18,589 bases of DNA from assembly GCA_030671565.1 (NCBI GenBank), contig DAOVIC010000009.1:1-18589 (forward strand). Reading direction: 5' to 3'. Source of the DNA: Anaerohalosphaeraceae bacterium. Lineage in GTDB: Bacteria; Planctomycetota; Phycisphaerae; Sedimentisphaerales; Anaerohalosphaeraceae. Made by a program: the position numbers and the translations under genes. Positions 6,162-14,247 of the stretch are shown here, piece after piece; position 1 is the first letter of the stretch, and every line of letters begins with the position of its first letter. Below the pieces are notes generated by a model that was not told the origin of the DNA, did not search any database, and saw only the letters and a program-made list of their open reading frames with translations.

Positions 6162-6554
6162 ATGGCAGAAAATAACGAAGAAAAGAAAATCATCATTGAC
6201 GAAGGCTGGAAAGAACAGGCAAGTCGTGAAAAGGAAGAACTGAAGAAGGAAGAAGATACCAGGGAGGTCCAATCGGATCAGGACGAATCAAAACCCGAGC
6301 GCGGTCCTCTACCCGATGCCGATTTCCAGGGACTTGTCAGCATGTTCGCAACCCAGACCCTCTTTGCACTTGGAGTTATCACCACAGAGGAAACAAAAGA
6401 CAGAAAACCGGACATCGAAATAGCCAAGTTCAATATCGACATGCTTGCTGTTCTCGAAGAGAAAACAAAGGGCAATTTGTCTGACGAAGAGAAAAAAATG
6501 CTCACAGATACCATGGCCCAGCTAAGAATGGCCTTCGTTCAGGTTTCCGGTTAG
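6162..6554 (+). CDS. DUF1844-containing small acidic protein
   Basis: Protein of 130 aa with a highly charged, probably disordered N-terminus (residues 1-50, rich in E, K and D) and a C-terminal DUF1844 domain. The domain is recognised from FQGLVSMFATQTLFALG (about 55-71), FNIDMLAVLEEKTKGNLS (about 89-106) and the final MLTDTMAQLRMAFV helix. The function of DUF1844 is not established. The pattern suggests a small helical protein that may pair with a partner. GAGGTGA lies 4 nt before the ATG and is the best Shine-Dalgarno of this operon. It starts 27 bp after smpB and ends 9 bp before the trpC start, so translation of all three is probably linked. Confidence 0.8.
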   Translation: MAENNEEKKIIIDEGWKEQASREKEELKKEEDTREVQSDQDESKPERGPLPDADFQGLVSMFATQTLFALGVITTEETKDRKPDIEIAKFNIDMLAVLEEKTKGNLSDEEKKMLTDTMAQLRMAFVQVSG

Positions 6555-6557
6555 GAG
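6553..6557 (+). promoter_or_regulatory. Ribosome binding site that sets the trpC start
   Basis: AGGAG overlaps the DUF1844 stop codon. It touches a TTG at 6558 but stands 6 nt before a second in-frame TTG at 6564, so the second TTG is the likely start of trpC. Confidence 0.6.
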
Positions 6558-6563
6558 TTGATT

Positions 6564-7370
6564 TTGGGTAATATACTAGACCAGATCATTGCCGGTAAAT
6601 TCGCCGAGGTCGAATCCAGACGCACAAAAACTTCGCTTTCACAGCTTCAGAATGAGGTTGCATCGCTGCCAAAGTGTCGCAATTTCTACAAAGCCGTAAC
6701 CAAAAAGAATCCCCGCGGACTGAATGTCATCGCCGAGGTAAAAAAAGCCTCCCCCTCCGCAGGCCTGATACGAAAGGACTTCGACCCGGCAGCCATCGCC
6801 AAAACTTATGAAACCTGCGGCGCAGACGCCATCAGCGTCCTGACGGATGAAAAGTATTTCCAGGGCAGGCTCGAGTATATTTCGCAGATCAAAGAAGCAG
6901 GCGTACAACTGCCCGTTCTGCGAAAAGACTTCTTCGTCGATGAGTACCAGATATACGAAGCCCGCGCCGCCGGCGCAGACGCCATATTACTCATCGCAGA
7001 CGCATTAAAACCCGCCCGCCTCATGGACCTGTTAATATTGGCAAGAACTCTCACCCTGACATCTATCATAGAGGTCCACACGGCAGATTCCCTGTTAATG
7101 CTCCGTTCTCTCGCCGATTTCCCCCAGCCCCAATACACCGTACTGGGAATAAACAACCGTGACCTCACCACAATGACAGTTGACATAAGCACAACAAGCA
7201 GACTCGCCGAACTGGTCGATAACACAAGCGAGCTGATCGCCGAAAGCGGCATCAAAACAAGACAGGATGTTGAAAAGCTGATAGACGTCGGCGTCGGCGC
7301 TGTCCTGATAGGCGAAACACTGTGCAAAAGTGAAAACATCGCCGAAAAATTTGACCAGTTATTCGGTTAG
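6564..7370 (+). CDS. trpC: Indole-3-glycerol-phosphate synthase
   Basis: TrpC (268 aa from this start) closes the indole ring in tryptophan synthesis, converting CdRP to indole-3-glycerol phosphate. It is a cytoplasmic TIM barrel. Catalytic residues of the family are present: E58 and K60 in VIAEVKKASPSAG, K121 in PVLRKDFFVDEYQI, and E170 in SIIEVHTADS. LGINNRDL and IAESGI complete the phosphate-binding end, with GVGAVLIGETL near the C-terminus. TTG is used as start codon; an upstream TTG at 6558 is too close to the AGGAG site. No other trp gene is present, so tryptophan genes are scattered in this genome or this is a detached copy. It overlaps nothing but is tightly packed between the DUF1844 gene and mtfA. 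Confidence 0.95.
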   Translation: MGNILDQIIAGKFAEVESRRTKTSLSQLQNEVASLPKCRNFYKAVTKKNPRGLNVIAEVKKASPSAGLIRKDFDPAAIAKTYETCGADAISVLTDEKYFQGRLEYISQIKEAGVQLPVLRKDFFVDEYQIYEARAAGADAILLIADALKPARLMDLLILARTLTLTSIIEVHTADSLLMLRSLADFPQPQYTVLGINNRDLTTMTVDISTTSRLAELVDNTSELIAESGIKTRQDVEKLIDVGVGAVLIGETLCKSENIAEKFDQLFG

Positions 7371-7384
7371 GCAAAGGAAAGCAC

Positions 7385-8197
7385 ATGCATCGTATAATAG
7401 CATGGTCAATGTTGGCTGCAATAGTAGTATTGATAGTCGGATGGGCGATTCTAAAACGAATTCTCCAAAACGCCAGATGCAGAAAACTAAGAGCCAAAGC
7501 TTTCCCCGCCGATTGGACCGCCATCATCGAAAAAAACTTTCCCATGTATAAAATAATGCCAGCCGACCTGAGAACACAATTACATGGCTTGATAAATGTA
7601 TTCATCGGGGAAAAGATATTCGAAGGTTGCGCCGGTCTTGAAGTCACCGAAGAGATGAAGGTCTCCATCGCCGCCCAGGCCTGCATCCTCCTGCTAAACC
7701 GAAAAACAAGATATTATCCCAAACTGCGAACGATATACATATATCCCGATACTTACGTTGCTAAAGGTCAAGGCGCAAACAGTGCCCGCCTCGGAGAATC
7801 ATGGCAAAACGGCCCTGTAGTTTTGGCATGGAATTCCGTTCAGGGCGGCGCAAGAAATATGCACGACGGCAGAAACGTAGTAATGCACGAGTTCTCGCAC
7901 CGACTCGACCAGGAAGACGGAGACGCAGACGGCGCCCCTATACTGGGTCAAGGTTCAAGCTACCGCACTTGGGCAAAAGTTCTCGGTTCGGAGTATGATG
8001 CCATGCTGAAAAAAGGCTGGCGAAGAAAAACTGTTATGAATAAATACGGCGCAACAAACCCAGCCGAATTCTTTGCGGTGGCAACGGAAACCTTTTTCGA
8101 AAAAGCAAAACAGATGAAGAAAAAGCAGCCCGAACTATACGAACAGTTAAAGAAATATTACAAACTCGATCCTCTGGAATGGAAAAACCGGGACTGA
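7385..8197 (+). CDS. mtfA: M90-family zinc peptidase, MtfA-like, membrane-anchored
   Basis: Probable zinc metallopeptidase of the MtfA family (270 aa). In E. coli MtfA binds the glucose repressor Mlc and has aminopeptidase activity. No Mlc gene is seen here, so only the peptidase part is inferred. Residues 5-27 form one hydrophobic helix, an N-terminal membrane anchor that E. coli MtfA lacks. The zinc site is HEFSH (168-172). The third ligand is probably a glutamate in NPAEFFAVATETFFE (225-239), most likely E235 from the E. coli pattern. LGESWQNGPVVLAWN (137-151) matches the family's substrate-binding strand. AAAGGA lies 6 nt before the ATG. Fourteen bp separate it from trpC and 4 bp from the channel gene, so co-expression is likely. 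The symbol reflects family membership only. Confidence 0.82.
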   Translation: MHRIIAWSMLAAIVVLIVGWAILKRILQNARCRKLRAKAFPADWTAIIEKNFPMYKIMPADLRTQLHGLINVFIGEKIFEGCAGLEVTEEMKVSIAAQACILLLNRKTRYYPKLRTIYIYPDTYVAKGQGANSARLGESWQNGPVVLAWNSVQGGARNMHDGRNVVMHEFSHRLDQEDGDADGAPILGQGSSYRTWAKVLGSEYDAMLKKGWRRKTVMNKYGATNPAEFFAVATETFFEKAKQMKKKQPELYEQLKKYYKLDPLEWKNRD

Positions 8198-8201
8198 AAA
8201 C

Positions 8202-9047
8202 ATGACCGATAGATTAGCTGAACGTGTTGACAAGGACGCACTCACCGGATGGCGTAAGAAGCTGTTTGTCGTAATATTCGAAGCCGACACTCCCGCAGGA
8301 AAGCTCTTCGATGTACTCCTCATAGTAAGCATCCTCGCAAGCGTCGCCGTCGTTATGCTCGACAGCGTCAGCAGTATCAGCCAGAAGTGGGGCACTCTTC
8401 TTAAAACAGCGGAGTGGTTTTTCACAATTTTATTTACTATCGAGTATCTCCTTCGGCTGGCCTGTGCAGGCCGTGCGATCCGTTACGCAAGAAGCTTTTT
8501 CGGCATCGTCGATATCCTTGCAATAGTGCCCACATACCTGAACCTCATCCTCCCCGGAAGCCGTTATCTTTTGGTGATCCGCCTGTTGCGGGTCCTGCGA
8601 ATATTCCGTATTCTCCACCTCTCAAGATTCGTCAGCGAAGCCAACGTCCTGATGGCTGCTCTCGCTTCAAGCAAACGCAAGATATTGGTTTTTTTCTTCG
8701 CCGTCCTTACGCTCGTTGTGATCCTTGGCTCATTGATGTACGTAATAGAGGGCCACAACCCGCAAAGCGGTTTTACCAGTATCCCCAAAAGCGTTTACTG
8801 GGCGATCGTTACTTTAACAACCGTCGGCTACGGCGACATCTCACCCCAGACAGGAATCGGCCAGATGTTGGCTGCCATGGTAATGATACTAGGCTATTCA
8901 ATAATCGCGGTCCCCACAGGAATAGTAACCGCAGAATTGACACAGGTATCCAAAAAAGAAATAACAACCCAGACCTGCCCCCAATGCACACGCCAGGGAC
9001 ACGACAAAGACGCAAAACACTGCAAACACTGCGGCGCAAGCCTTTAA
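8202..9047 (+). CDS. Voltage-gated-type K+ channel with C-terminal zinc ribbon
   Basis: Inner-membrane ion channel subunit (281 aa) with six predicted helices: S1 about 35-54, S2 70-89, S3 98-116, S4 121-143, S5 161-183, S6 220-245. S4 carries regularly spaced arginines (RLLRVLRIFRILHLSR), the voltage sensor of the family. The selectivity filter TVGYGD (207-212) is that of a potassium channel. The tail after S6 is short and ends in a CX2C-X11-CX2C zinc ribbon (C259, C262, C274, C277), an unusual cytoplasmic appendage. It lacks the RCK/TrkA_N or cyclic-nucleotide domains often present. It starts 4 bp after the mtfA-like stop, with only a weak ribosome site, suggesting translational coupling. 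Tetramer assembly is expected from the family. Confidence 0.9.
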   Translation: MTDRLAERVDKDALTGWRKKLFVVIFEADTPAGKLFDVLLIVSILASVAVVMLDSVSSISQKWGTLLKTAEWFFTILFTIEYLLRLACAGRAIRYARSFFGIVDILAIVPTYLNLILPGSRYLLVIRLLRVLRIFRILHLSRFVSEANVLMAALASSKRKILVFFFAVLTLVVILGSLMYVIEGHNPQSGFTSIPKSVYWAIVTLTTVGYGDISPQTGIGQMLAAMVMILGYSIIAVPTGIVTAELTQVSKKEITTQTCPQCTRQGHDKDAKHCKHCGASL

Positions 9048-9067
9048 AATCGGTCAGTTTGAGTAAC

Positions 9068-10774
9068 TTATTTCTTCTTCGGCTTGTTTTTGTTTTGCTT
9101 TTGGATCTTCGCCCACGTATCTCGCAAGGTCGCCGTCCTGTTAAACACAGGTTTCCCTCCCGATGATTCCTTATCCGTACAGAAGTAACCCAATCGCTCA
9201 AACTGGTATTTATCGCCTGATTTGGTATTCGCAAGCGACGGCTCCACCAAACAGCCGTCCAGCACCTTCAGCGACTCAGGGTTGATATTAACGATAAAAT
9301 CTTCGCCTTCCTCGGTCTTTTCGGGATTTTCTTTCGTAAAGAGACTGTCATAAAGCCTAACCTCCGCTTCGATAGCATGCGCCGCCGAAACCCAGTGCAT
9401 CGTCGCCTTCACTTTTCTGCCGTCAGGAGCATCGCCCCCGCGAGTTTCAGGGTCATAAGTCGCCCGCAGTTCGATAATATTACCATCATCGTCCTTGATC
9501 ACATCGGTACAGGTAATAAAGAAAGCATAGCGAAGCCGAACTTCCCTCCCCGGCCCAAGCCGGAAAAATTTCTTCGGCGGATCTTCCATAAAATCATCCC
9601 GCTCGATATAGATCGTCTTCGAAAACGGCACCATACGCGTCCCCGCATCCGGGTCGTTAGGATTATTTATAGCCTCAAGCTCGTCCACCTGACCATCCGG
9701 ATAGTTTTCGATCACAACCTTAAGCGGATTCAAAACCCCCATCACACGAGGCGCACACTCGTTAAGGTCTTTCCGAACGCAATGTTCCAAAAACGCAAAA
9801 TCCACCGTACTGTTAAACTTCGCAACTCCCACACCCCTGCAGAAATCGCGAATCGAAGCGGCACTATAACCCCGCCGCCTCATCCCCGAGATCGTCGGCA
9901 TACGCGGATCGTCCCAACCGTTCACATGACCGCCCTGAACAAGCCCAAGCAGTTTCCGCTTGCTCATAACGGTATACGTCAAATTCAACCGCGCAAATTC
10001 GATCTGCTGCGGATGATGCACCTCAAGCTGATCCAAAAACCAGTCATAAAGGGGCCGATGATCTTCGAACTCAAGCGTACAGATCGAGTGCGTTATCCCC
10101 TCGATAGAATCCTCAAGCCCGTGCGCCCAGTCATACATCGGATAGATACACCAATCATCCCCTGTCCGGTGATGCGTCGCGTGCAAAATACGATACATAA
10201 CCGGATCGCGCATATTAAGATTCGCAGACGCCATATCGATCTTAGCTTTCAGCGTCCGCGACCCATCGGCAAACTCACCGTTTTTCATCTTCTCGAACAG
10301 ATCGAGATTTTCCTCAACACCTCGTTCCCGAAATGGACTGTTCTTACCAGCCTCGGTCAGCGACCCGCGATACCCCCGCGTCTCCTCCGCACTAAGATCG
10401 CAAACATAAGCCTTACCCTTTTTAATAAGCTCCACCGCCCAGTCATACATCTGCTGAAAATAATCCGACGCGAAATAAAGCCGCCCCTCCCAGTCCCAGC
10501 CGAGCCACCTGACATCTTCCTCGATGGACCGGACATATTCCTCCTCTTCCTTAACCGGGTTAGTATCGTCAAACCGAAGATTGCACAATCCCGAAAAGTC
10601 CTTAGCGATCCCAAAGTTAAGACAGATACTCTTGGCATGACCGATATGAAGATACCCGTTAGGCTCAGGAGGAAAACGCGTATGAACACGAGAGTCATTC
10701 TTACCAGTTTTTATATCGCAGTCAACGATAGTTCTAACGAAGTCCAGTGATGCACTTTTCTCATTATTTTCCAT
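9068..10774 (-). CDS. glnS: Glutaminyl-tRNA synthetase
   Basis: GlnRS (568 aa) attaches glutamine to tRNA-Gln directly. Its presence suggests the cell need not rely only on transamidation of Glu-tRNA-Gln. It is a class I enzyme: [17 protein letters not shown] (33-49) holds the HIGH signature, VMSKRK (269-274) is the KMSKS loop, and LRFDDTNP (66-73) and LGWDW (91-95) are GlnRS/GluRS landmarks. The C-terminal half is the two-part beta-barrel anticodon domain, ending in a lysine-rich tail (NKNKPKKK). The frame is open to 10909, but residues before MENNEK look unrelated. GAGG at 10784-10787 lies 9 nt before the ATG at 10774, and an ATG at 10789 overlaps that site. It converges on the channel gene with 20 bp between stops and diverges from gltX. 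Confidence 0.96.
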   Translation of the reverse strand: MENNEKSASLDFVRTIVDCDIKTGKNDSRVHTRFPPEPNGYLHIGHAKSICLNFGIAKDFSGLCNLRFDDTNPVKEEEEYVRSIEEDVRWLGWDWEGRLYFASDYFQQMYDWAVELIKKGKAYVCDLSAEETRGYRGSLTEAGKNSPFRERGVEENLDLFEKMKNGEFADGSRTLKAKIDMASANLNMRDPVMYRILHATHHRTGDDWCIYPMYDWAHGLEDSIEGITHSICTLEFEDHRPLYDWFLDQLEVHHPQQIEFARLNLTYTVMSKRKLLGLVQGGHVNGWDDPRMPTISGMRRRGYSAASIRDFCRGVGVAKFNSTVDFAFLEHCVRKDLNECAPRVMGVLNPLKVVIENYPDGQVDELEAINNPNDPDAGTRMVPFSKTIYIERDDFMEDPPKKFFRLGPGREVRLRYAFFITCTDVIKDDDGNIIELRATYDPETRGGDAPDGRKVKATMHWVSAAHAIEAEVRLYDSLFTKENPEKTEEGEDFIVNINPESLKVLDGCLVEPSLANTKSGDKYQFERLGYFCTDKESSGGKPVFNRTATLRDTWAKIQKQNKNKPKKK

Positions 10775-10816
10775 TATGACAAACCTCATATAGTTCTGAA
10801 GATAGATTTGTCGAAC

Positions 10817-10845
10817 AGAATAGCAGGCTTTGGCCCAAAAAACAA
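10817..10845 (-). promoter_or_regulatory. Candidate glnS promoter
   Basis: On the minus strand, TTGTTT (10845-10840) and TATTCT (10822-10817) are separated by exactly 17 bp, with TG one base before the -10 (extended -10). The start of transcription would lie about 35 nt before the glnS ATG. Both hexamers are imperfect, so this is a reasonable but unproven call. Confidence 0.4.
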
Positions 10846-10981
10846 GACGATGTTCGCTTTTTGGATTTCGAGGCGGATTTTTTGTTTCAATAAGTTTTAC
10901 AAAAGGCACCCTGAGCGAAGTTCAATAGCCGAAACCTCCATTTGTACCGTGTTTAACTTTTCTATCCGGCCTATCTTAAGC

Positions 10982-11008
10982 TTGACAATTTCCCATCTCT
11001 CGCTTAAT
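10982..11008 (+). promoter_or_regulatory. Candidate gltX promoter
   Basis: A perfect TTGACA (10982-10987) is followed after 15 bp by CTTAAT (11003-11008), which fits the -10 consensus at four of six bases. The spacing is short. GATAAT at 11022-11027 is a better -10 but too far from this -35. Either way, transcription of the gltX operon probably begins in this region, about 30-45 nt before the ATG. Confidence 0.35.
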
Positions 11009-11052
11009 CTCTGGTGTTCTTGATAATTTTTTATGACATTTGAGGTTATTTA

Positions 11053-12672
11053 ATGATAGTTACGCGTTTTGCACCCTCTCCGACGGGTTATTTGCACATT
11101 GGTGGAGCGAGAACTGCACTTTTCAACTGGCTTCTTGCCCGTCAGTCAGGCGGAAAATTTATCCTTCGAATAGAGGATACCGACGTCAAGCGAAACACCC
11201 CAACCGCCACCCAGCAGGTCATCGACGACCTGAAGTGGCTGGGACTGAATTGGGACGAAGGCCCCGAGGTTGACGGCCCCAACGGTCCGTACCACCAGTC
11301 CGAGCGCCGAGACATTTACGACAAATACATCGCCCGGCTTCTGGACGAAGGCAAGGCCTATCACTGCTTTGAGACTCCCGAAGAACTCGCAGCCATACGT
11401 GACGAAGCTGCCAAACAGAAGAAAACTTACAATTACGTTCGCCCCGAGACCTTCCCCACTGCCGAAGACGTCAAAAACGCCCGCCAGCAGGGCCGTCCCG
11501 TCGTCGTCCGTTTCGCTGTCCCAGATGGCGACATTGTCATAAACGACGTAGTGCGCGGCGAGGTTACTTTCCGCGCAGGCGAGATCGGCGATTTCATCAT
11601 CCAGAAGTCCGACGGTTTCCCCACATACCACATGGCCGTTGTCATCGACGACGAGCTGATGGGCGTAACCCACGTCATACGCGGCCAGGAGCATTTGATG
11701 AACACCCCCGGCCACCAGACATTGCAGGACGCACTCGGATTTCGCCGCCCGGTTTACGCTCACATGTCAGTAACCGTCAGTGAAGGAGGCGGAAAACTCA
11801 GCAAACGCGAAAGACCCAAGACACTTCGAATGTCCATAAAAGGACGCGGCCAGGTCGACACACAAAAACTAGCGGACATCGGAGGAATAACCGTCGAAGA
11901 ATTCGAAAGTTTCACAAAGGGCGAATCTGTCCCCGACATGCCGGCCATCGATGCCATAGCAAAATATCTCGGCGTAACCCTGCCGGAGATAAACATCGTA
12001 GATTTCGCATCAAGCGGCTACCTCCCCGAAACAATGGTCAACTTCATGGGCCTTCTGGGATGGAGCACCTCCGACGACCGGGAGATAATGCCTCTTGCCG
12101 AGCAGATAGAATGTTTCGATCTTACCCGCCTGGCAAAATCAAACAGCCTCTTCGACCGAAAAAAACTGCTCGCTTTTAACACCGAGCATATGCGAATGCC
12201 CGGCCCCGAAAAGCTGCTCGAACATTTCAAACGCTACGTCGAGTTCAAAAAATCCCCCGTCGCTTCAGGTGACGATGCGATCCTTAATCGAATTTTGCAG
12301 GCATGTGCAGGAGCAAGAACACTCGCCGAAATAGAAACAAAAACACGCTTCCTTTTCTTCGCAGACGATTGCGTTGAGTACGACGAAAAAGCTGTCAACA
12401 AGGTTCTAATGAAAAACGACGGCCTTAACGTCCTTGCCGAAGTACGCAAAAGGCTCGCCGCACTTGACGACGTCACCTCAGAAGCGATAGAGAATATTCT
12501 CCGCACACTCGCCGAAGAGCTTTCTGTCGGACTTGGCAAAGTGGCCCAGCCCCTGCGAGTCGCAATTTGCGGAAATACGATCAGCCCACCCATATTCGAT
12601 TCCGTCGATATGCTGGGAATGGATAACACGCTAAAGAGAATTGATATTACATTAGAGAAGTTTTCAAAATAA
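11053..12672 (+). CDS. gltX: Glutamyl-tRNA synthetase with insertion after KLSKR
   Basis: GluRS (539 aa) charges tRNA-Glu. Class I signatures: RFAPSPTGYLHIGGART (5-21) for HIGH, and KLSKR (248-252) for KMSKS. LRIEDTD (38-44) and GFPTYH (188-193) are usual GluRS landmarks. Between R252 and the conserved VDFASSGYLPETMVNFMGLL (316-335) lie about 63 residues where canonical GluRS has fewer than ten, so an extra segment of about 55 residues (253-315) is present. It contains two short helix-like stretches (VDTQKLADIGGITVEEFE, MPAIDAIAKYLG). I associate similar insertions with planctomycetes, from memory. Discriminating versus non-discriminating behaviour is not clear, though glnS next door makes a discriminating enzyme likely. 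GAGG lies 7 nt before the ATG. It heads a probable operon with pfkB, thpR, recA and alaS. Confidence 0.95.
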   Translation: MIVTRFAPSPTGYLHIGGARTALFNWLLARQSGGKFILRIEDTDVKRNTPTATQQVIDDLKWLGLNWDEGPEVDGPNGPYHQSERRDIYDKYIARLLDEGKAYHCFETPEELAAIRDEAAKQKKTYNYVRPETFPTAEDVKNARQQGRPVVVRFAVPDGDIVINDVVRGEVTFRAGEIGDFIIQKSDGFPTYHMAVVIDDELMGVTHVIRGQEHLMNTPGHQTLQDALGFRRPVYAHMSVTVSEGGGKLSKRERPKTLRMSIKGRGQVDTQKLADIGGITVEEFESFTKGESVPDMPAIDAIAKYLGVTLPEINIVDFASSGYLPETMVNFMGLLGWSTSDDREIMPLAEQIECFDLTRLAKSNSLFDRKKLLAFNTEHMRMPGPEKLLEHFKRYVEFKKSPVASGDDAILNRILQACAGARTLAEIETKTRFLFFADDCVEYDEKAVNKVLMKNDGLNVLAEVRKRLAALDDVTSEAIENILRTLAEELSVGLGKVAQPLRVAICGNTISPPIFDSVDMLGMDNTLKRIDITLEKFSK

Positions 12673-12685
12673 GGAGATTTGGGAA

Positions 12686-13591
12686 ATGTCGCTTTTGGTC
12701 ACAGGTTCGATAGGAATTGATACGGTCAAAACCCCATTCGGTGTTAGCGAAAGCTGTGTTGGGGGTTCTGCGGTTTATTTCAGTTTGGCAGCAAGCAATT
12801 TTTGTCCCGTACGTTTTCTAGGTGTCATCGGCGACGACTGTCCTTTTGACCTTTCCGAGGTCTTTGCAGGGAGGGACATCGATCTTCACGGACTGGAAGT
12901 ACGCCAGGGCAGCAAAACATTCCGCTGGTCAGGTTCGTATGAAGGCGCCATGAACGAAGCCAACACCGACAACGTCGAGCTAAATGTCCTTTCCGAATCC
13001 TCGCCAAAGTTCCCTGAAACCTACAAGGACAGTAAGTACGTCTTTCTCGCAAATACCGCACCATCGCTGCAATTGCAGCTGTTGGACCAGATCGAAAACC
13101 CCGCCTTCGTAGTCGCCGACACCATGAACCTCTGGATAGAAACGGCAGGGGACGACCTGAAGGTGTTGCTCGACCGCATAAACATGTTTGTTTTAAACGA
13201 TGGCGAGGCAAAACTACTTACCGGATATCAGAATGTAACCACAGCCGGAAAGAAAATACTCGAGATGGGACCAGAGGTCGTCATAATAAAACGGGGCGAG
13301 TACGGTTCGATGATGCTAAACAGAGCCGGCGATTCATTTATACTGCCGGCATATCCGACAGAGGTCGTCATAGATCCCACTGGTGCTGGAGATTCATTTG
13401 CAGGCGCGATGATGGGCTCACTCGCACGAGATGACAAGGTCGACTTCGTTTCGCTTAGAAATGCGATAGTTTTCGGTACAGTTTCTGCTTCATTTACGAT
13501 AGGTGATTTTTCGATACACGGCATGAAGGCAGCCGATATGGACAGGATCGAAGAAAGATATGATATGCTGAGAAAAGTTACGCAGTTTTGA
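12686..13591 (+). CDS. PfkB-family carbohydrate/nucleoside kinase
   Basis: ATP-dependent kinase of the ribokinase/PfkB fold (301 aa), cytoplasmic. The N-terminal half has the substrate-side GG motif (26-27 in CVGGSAVYFSLAAS). The C-terminal signature DPTGAGDSFAGAMMG (230-244) carries the anion hole and catalytic base D236. VLNDGEAKLLTG (169-180) and VVIIKRGEYGS (198-208) are ATP-site strands. The substrate cannot be told: ribose, fructose-6-phosphate, adenosine and other sugars are all used in the family. AAGGAG begins on the gltX stop codon and lies about 9 nt before the ATG, so translation is likely coupled to gltX. The next gene starts 12 bp downstream. I recall kinases of this subgroup being annotated only as sugar kinases in planctomycetes. 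Confidence 0.88.
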   Translation: MSLLVTGSIGIDTVKTPFGVSESCVGGSAVYFSLAASNFCPVRFLGVIGDDCPFDLSEVFAGRDIDLHGLEVRQGSKTFRWSGSYEGAMNEANTDNVELNVLSESSPKFPETYKDSKYVFLANTAPSLQLQLLDQIENPAFVVADTMNLWIETAGDDLKVLLDRINMFVLNDGEAKLLTGYQNVTTAGKKILEMGPEVVIIKRGEYGSMMLNRAGDSFILPAYPTEVVIDPTGAGDSFAGAMMGSLARDDKVDFVSLRNAIVFGTVSASFTIGDFSIHGMKAADMDRIEERYDMLRKVTQF

Positions 13592-13603
13592 ATAGAGCTT
13601 TAG

Positions 13604-14167
13604 ATGCGTTGTTTTATTGCCGTTGATATTGACAGGGAAATGCTGGAGCAGGTAGAAAAGCTTCAGAAAAATATGCGTAGCGATCTGGGGCCTGCCACAG
13701 AAGCAATAAAGTGGGTCGAGCCCGAACGTATGCACCTTACCCTCAAGTTTCTCGGCGAGGTACAGGACACCGATCTGATGGAAGTATGCGGCATAGTAGC
13801 CTCCGTCGCAAAAAAACACAGCGGGTTTTCGCTCGAAGTAAAAAATGTTGGAACATTCGGCCGCCCCGCAAGGGTAGCATGGGTCGGTGTCGATGAAAAC
13901 AAAATACTTCAGGACCTCCAGACCGACCTGGAAGACAACTTCAGCCTCGCCGGATGGAAGGCTGACAATAAAAAGTTTGTAGGACACCTTACGCTTTGCA
14001 GAATAAAAAGTTTTCAACTGGGAAAAAGGCTCGAGCGTTTGATCGGCAAATATGAAGATTTTAAAGCAGGTGCGTGCAATGTTAATTCCATCTGCATATA
14101 CGAAAGCGAACTGACAAAAACAGGACCTGTATACAGGCTGATGAAAGAATGCCAGTTGACAGGGTAA
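13604..14167 (+). CDS. thpR: RNA 2',3'-cyclic phosphodiesterase ThpR (LigT)
   Basis: Member of the 2H phosphoesterase family (187 aa), which opens 2',3'-cyclic phosphate RNA ends and can join some tRNA halves in vitro. The two HxTx motifs are HLTL at 44-47 and HLTL at 128-131. The N-terminal MRCFIAVDID and the KFLGEV following the first motif are typical of bacterial ThpR. The C-terminal ICIYESELTKTGPVYRLM is also characteristic. Its ribosome site is weak (GAG about 6 nt before the ATG). It sits between the pfkB-type kinase and recA. A ligT-recA linkage is known in Deinococcus, where ligT lies in the cinA-ligT-recA operon, which suggests the pairing here is not accidental. Confidence 0.9.
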   Translation: MRCFIAVDIDREMLEQVEKLQKNMRSDLGPATEAIKWVEPERMHLTLKFLGEVQDTDLMEVCGIVASVAKKHSGFSLEVKNVGTFGRPARVAWVGVDENKILQDLQTDLEDNFSLAGWKADNKKFVGHLTLCRIKSFQLGKRLERLIGKYEDFKAGACNVNSICIYESELTKTGPVYRLMKECQLTG

Positions 14168-14174
14168 TTAAGTT

Positions 14175-14190
14175 TCGGCCGATAGGCCGA
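14175..14190. repeat. 6-bp hairpin between thpR and recA
   Basis: TCGGCC and GGCCGA form a 6-bp stem with a GATA loop 7 bp after the thpR stop. No T-run follows directly on the plus strand, so it could slow polymerase or stabilise an mRNA end rather than terminate fully. No SOS-box palindrome of the E. coli or Bacillus type is visible in the 80 bp before recA. Confidence 0.4.
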
Positions 14191-14247
14191 TGCTTCAATT
14201 TTACATTTTGATATTTAATTTTTTCACAGGTTATCTGAGGAGCTAAA

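Noticed and set aside
9377..10750. Long plus-strand open frame (457 codons) opposite glnS
   Set aside because: Exact antisense of a clear GlnRS gene. The translation is rich in Arg, Pro, Ile and His with no domain, as expected of a shadow frame.
10911..10932. CACCCTGAGCGAAG-like sequence between glnS and gltX
   Set aside because: Resembles a repeat seen in many genomes, but its second arm is not present here and it occurs once in the window.
11146..11763. 205-codon minus-strand open frame opposite gltX
   Set aside because: Antisense of a conserved gene with no start site or recognisable motif.
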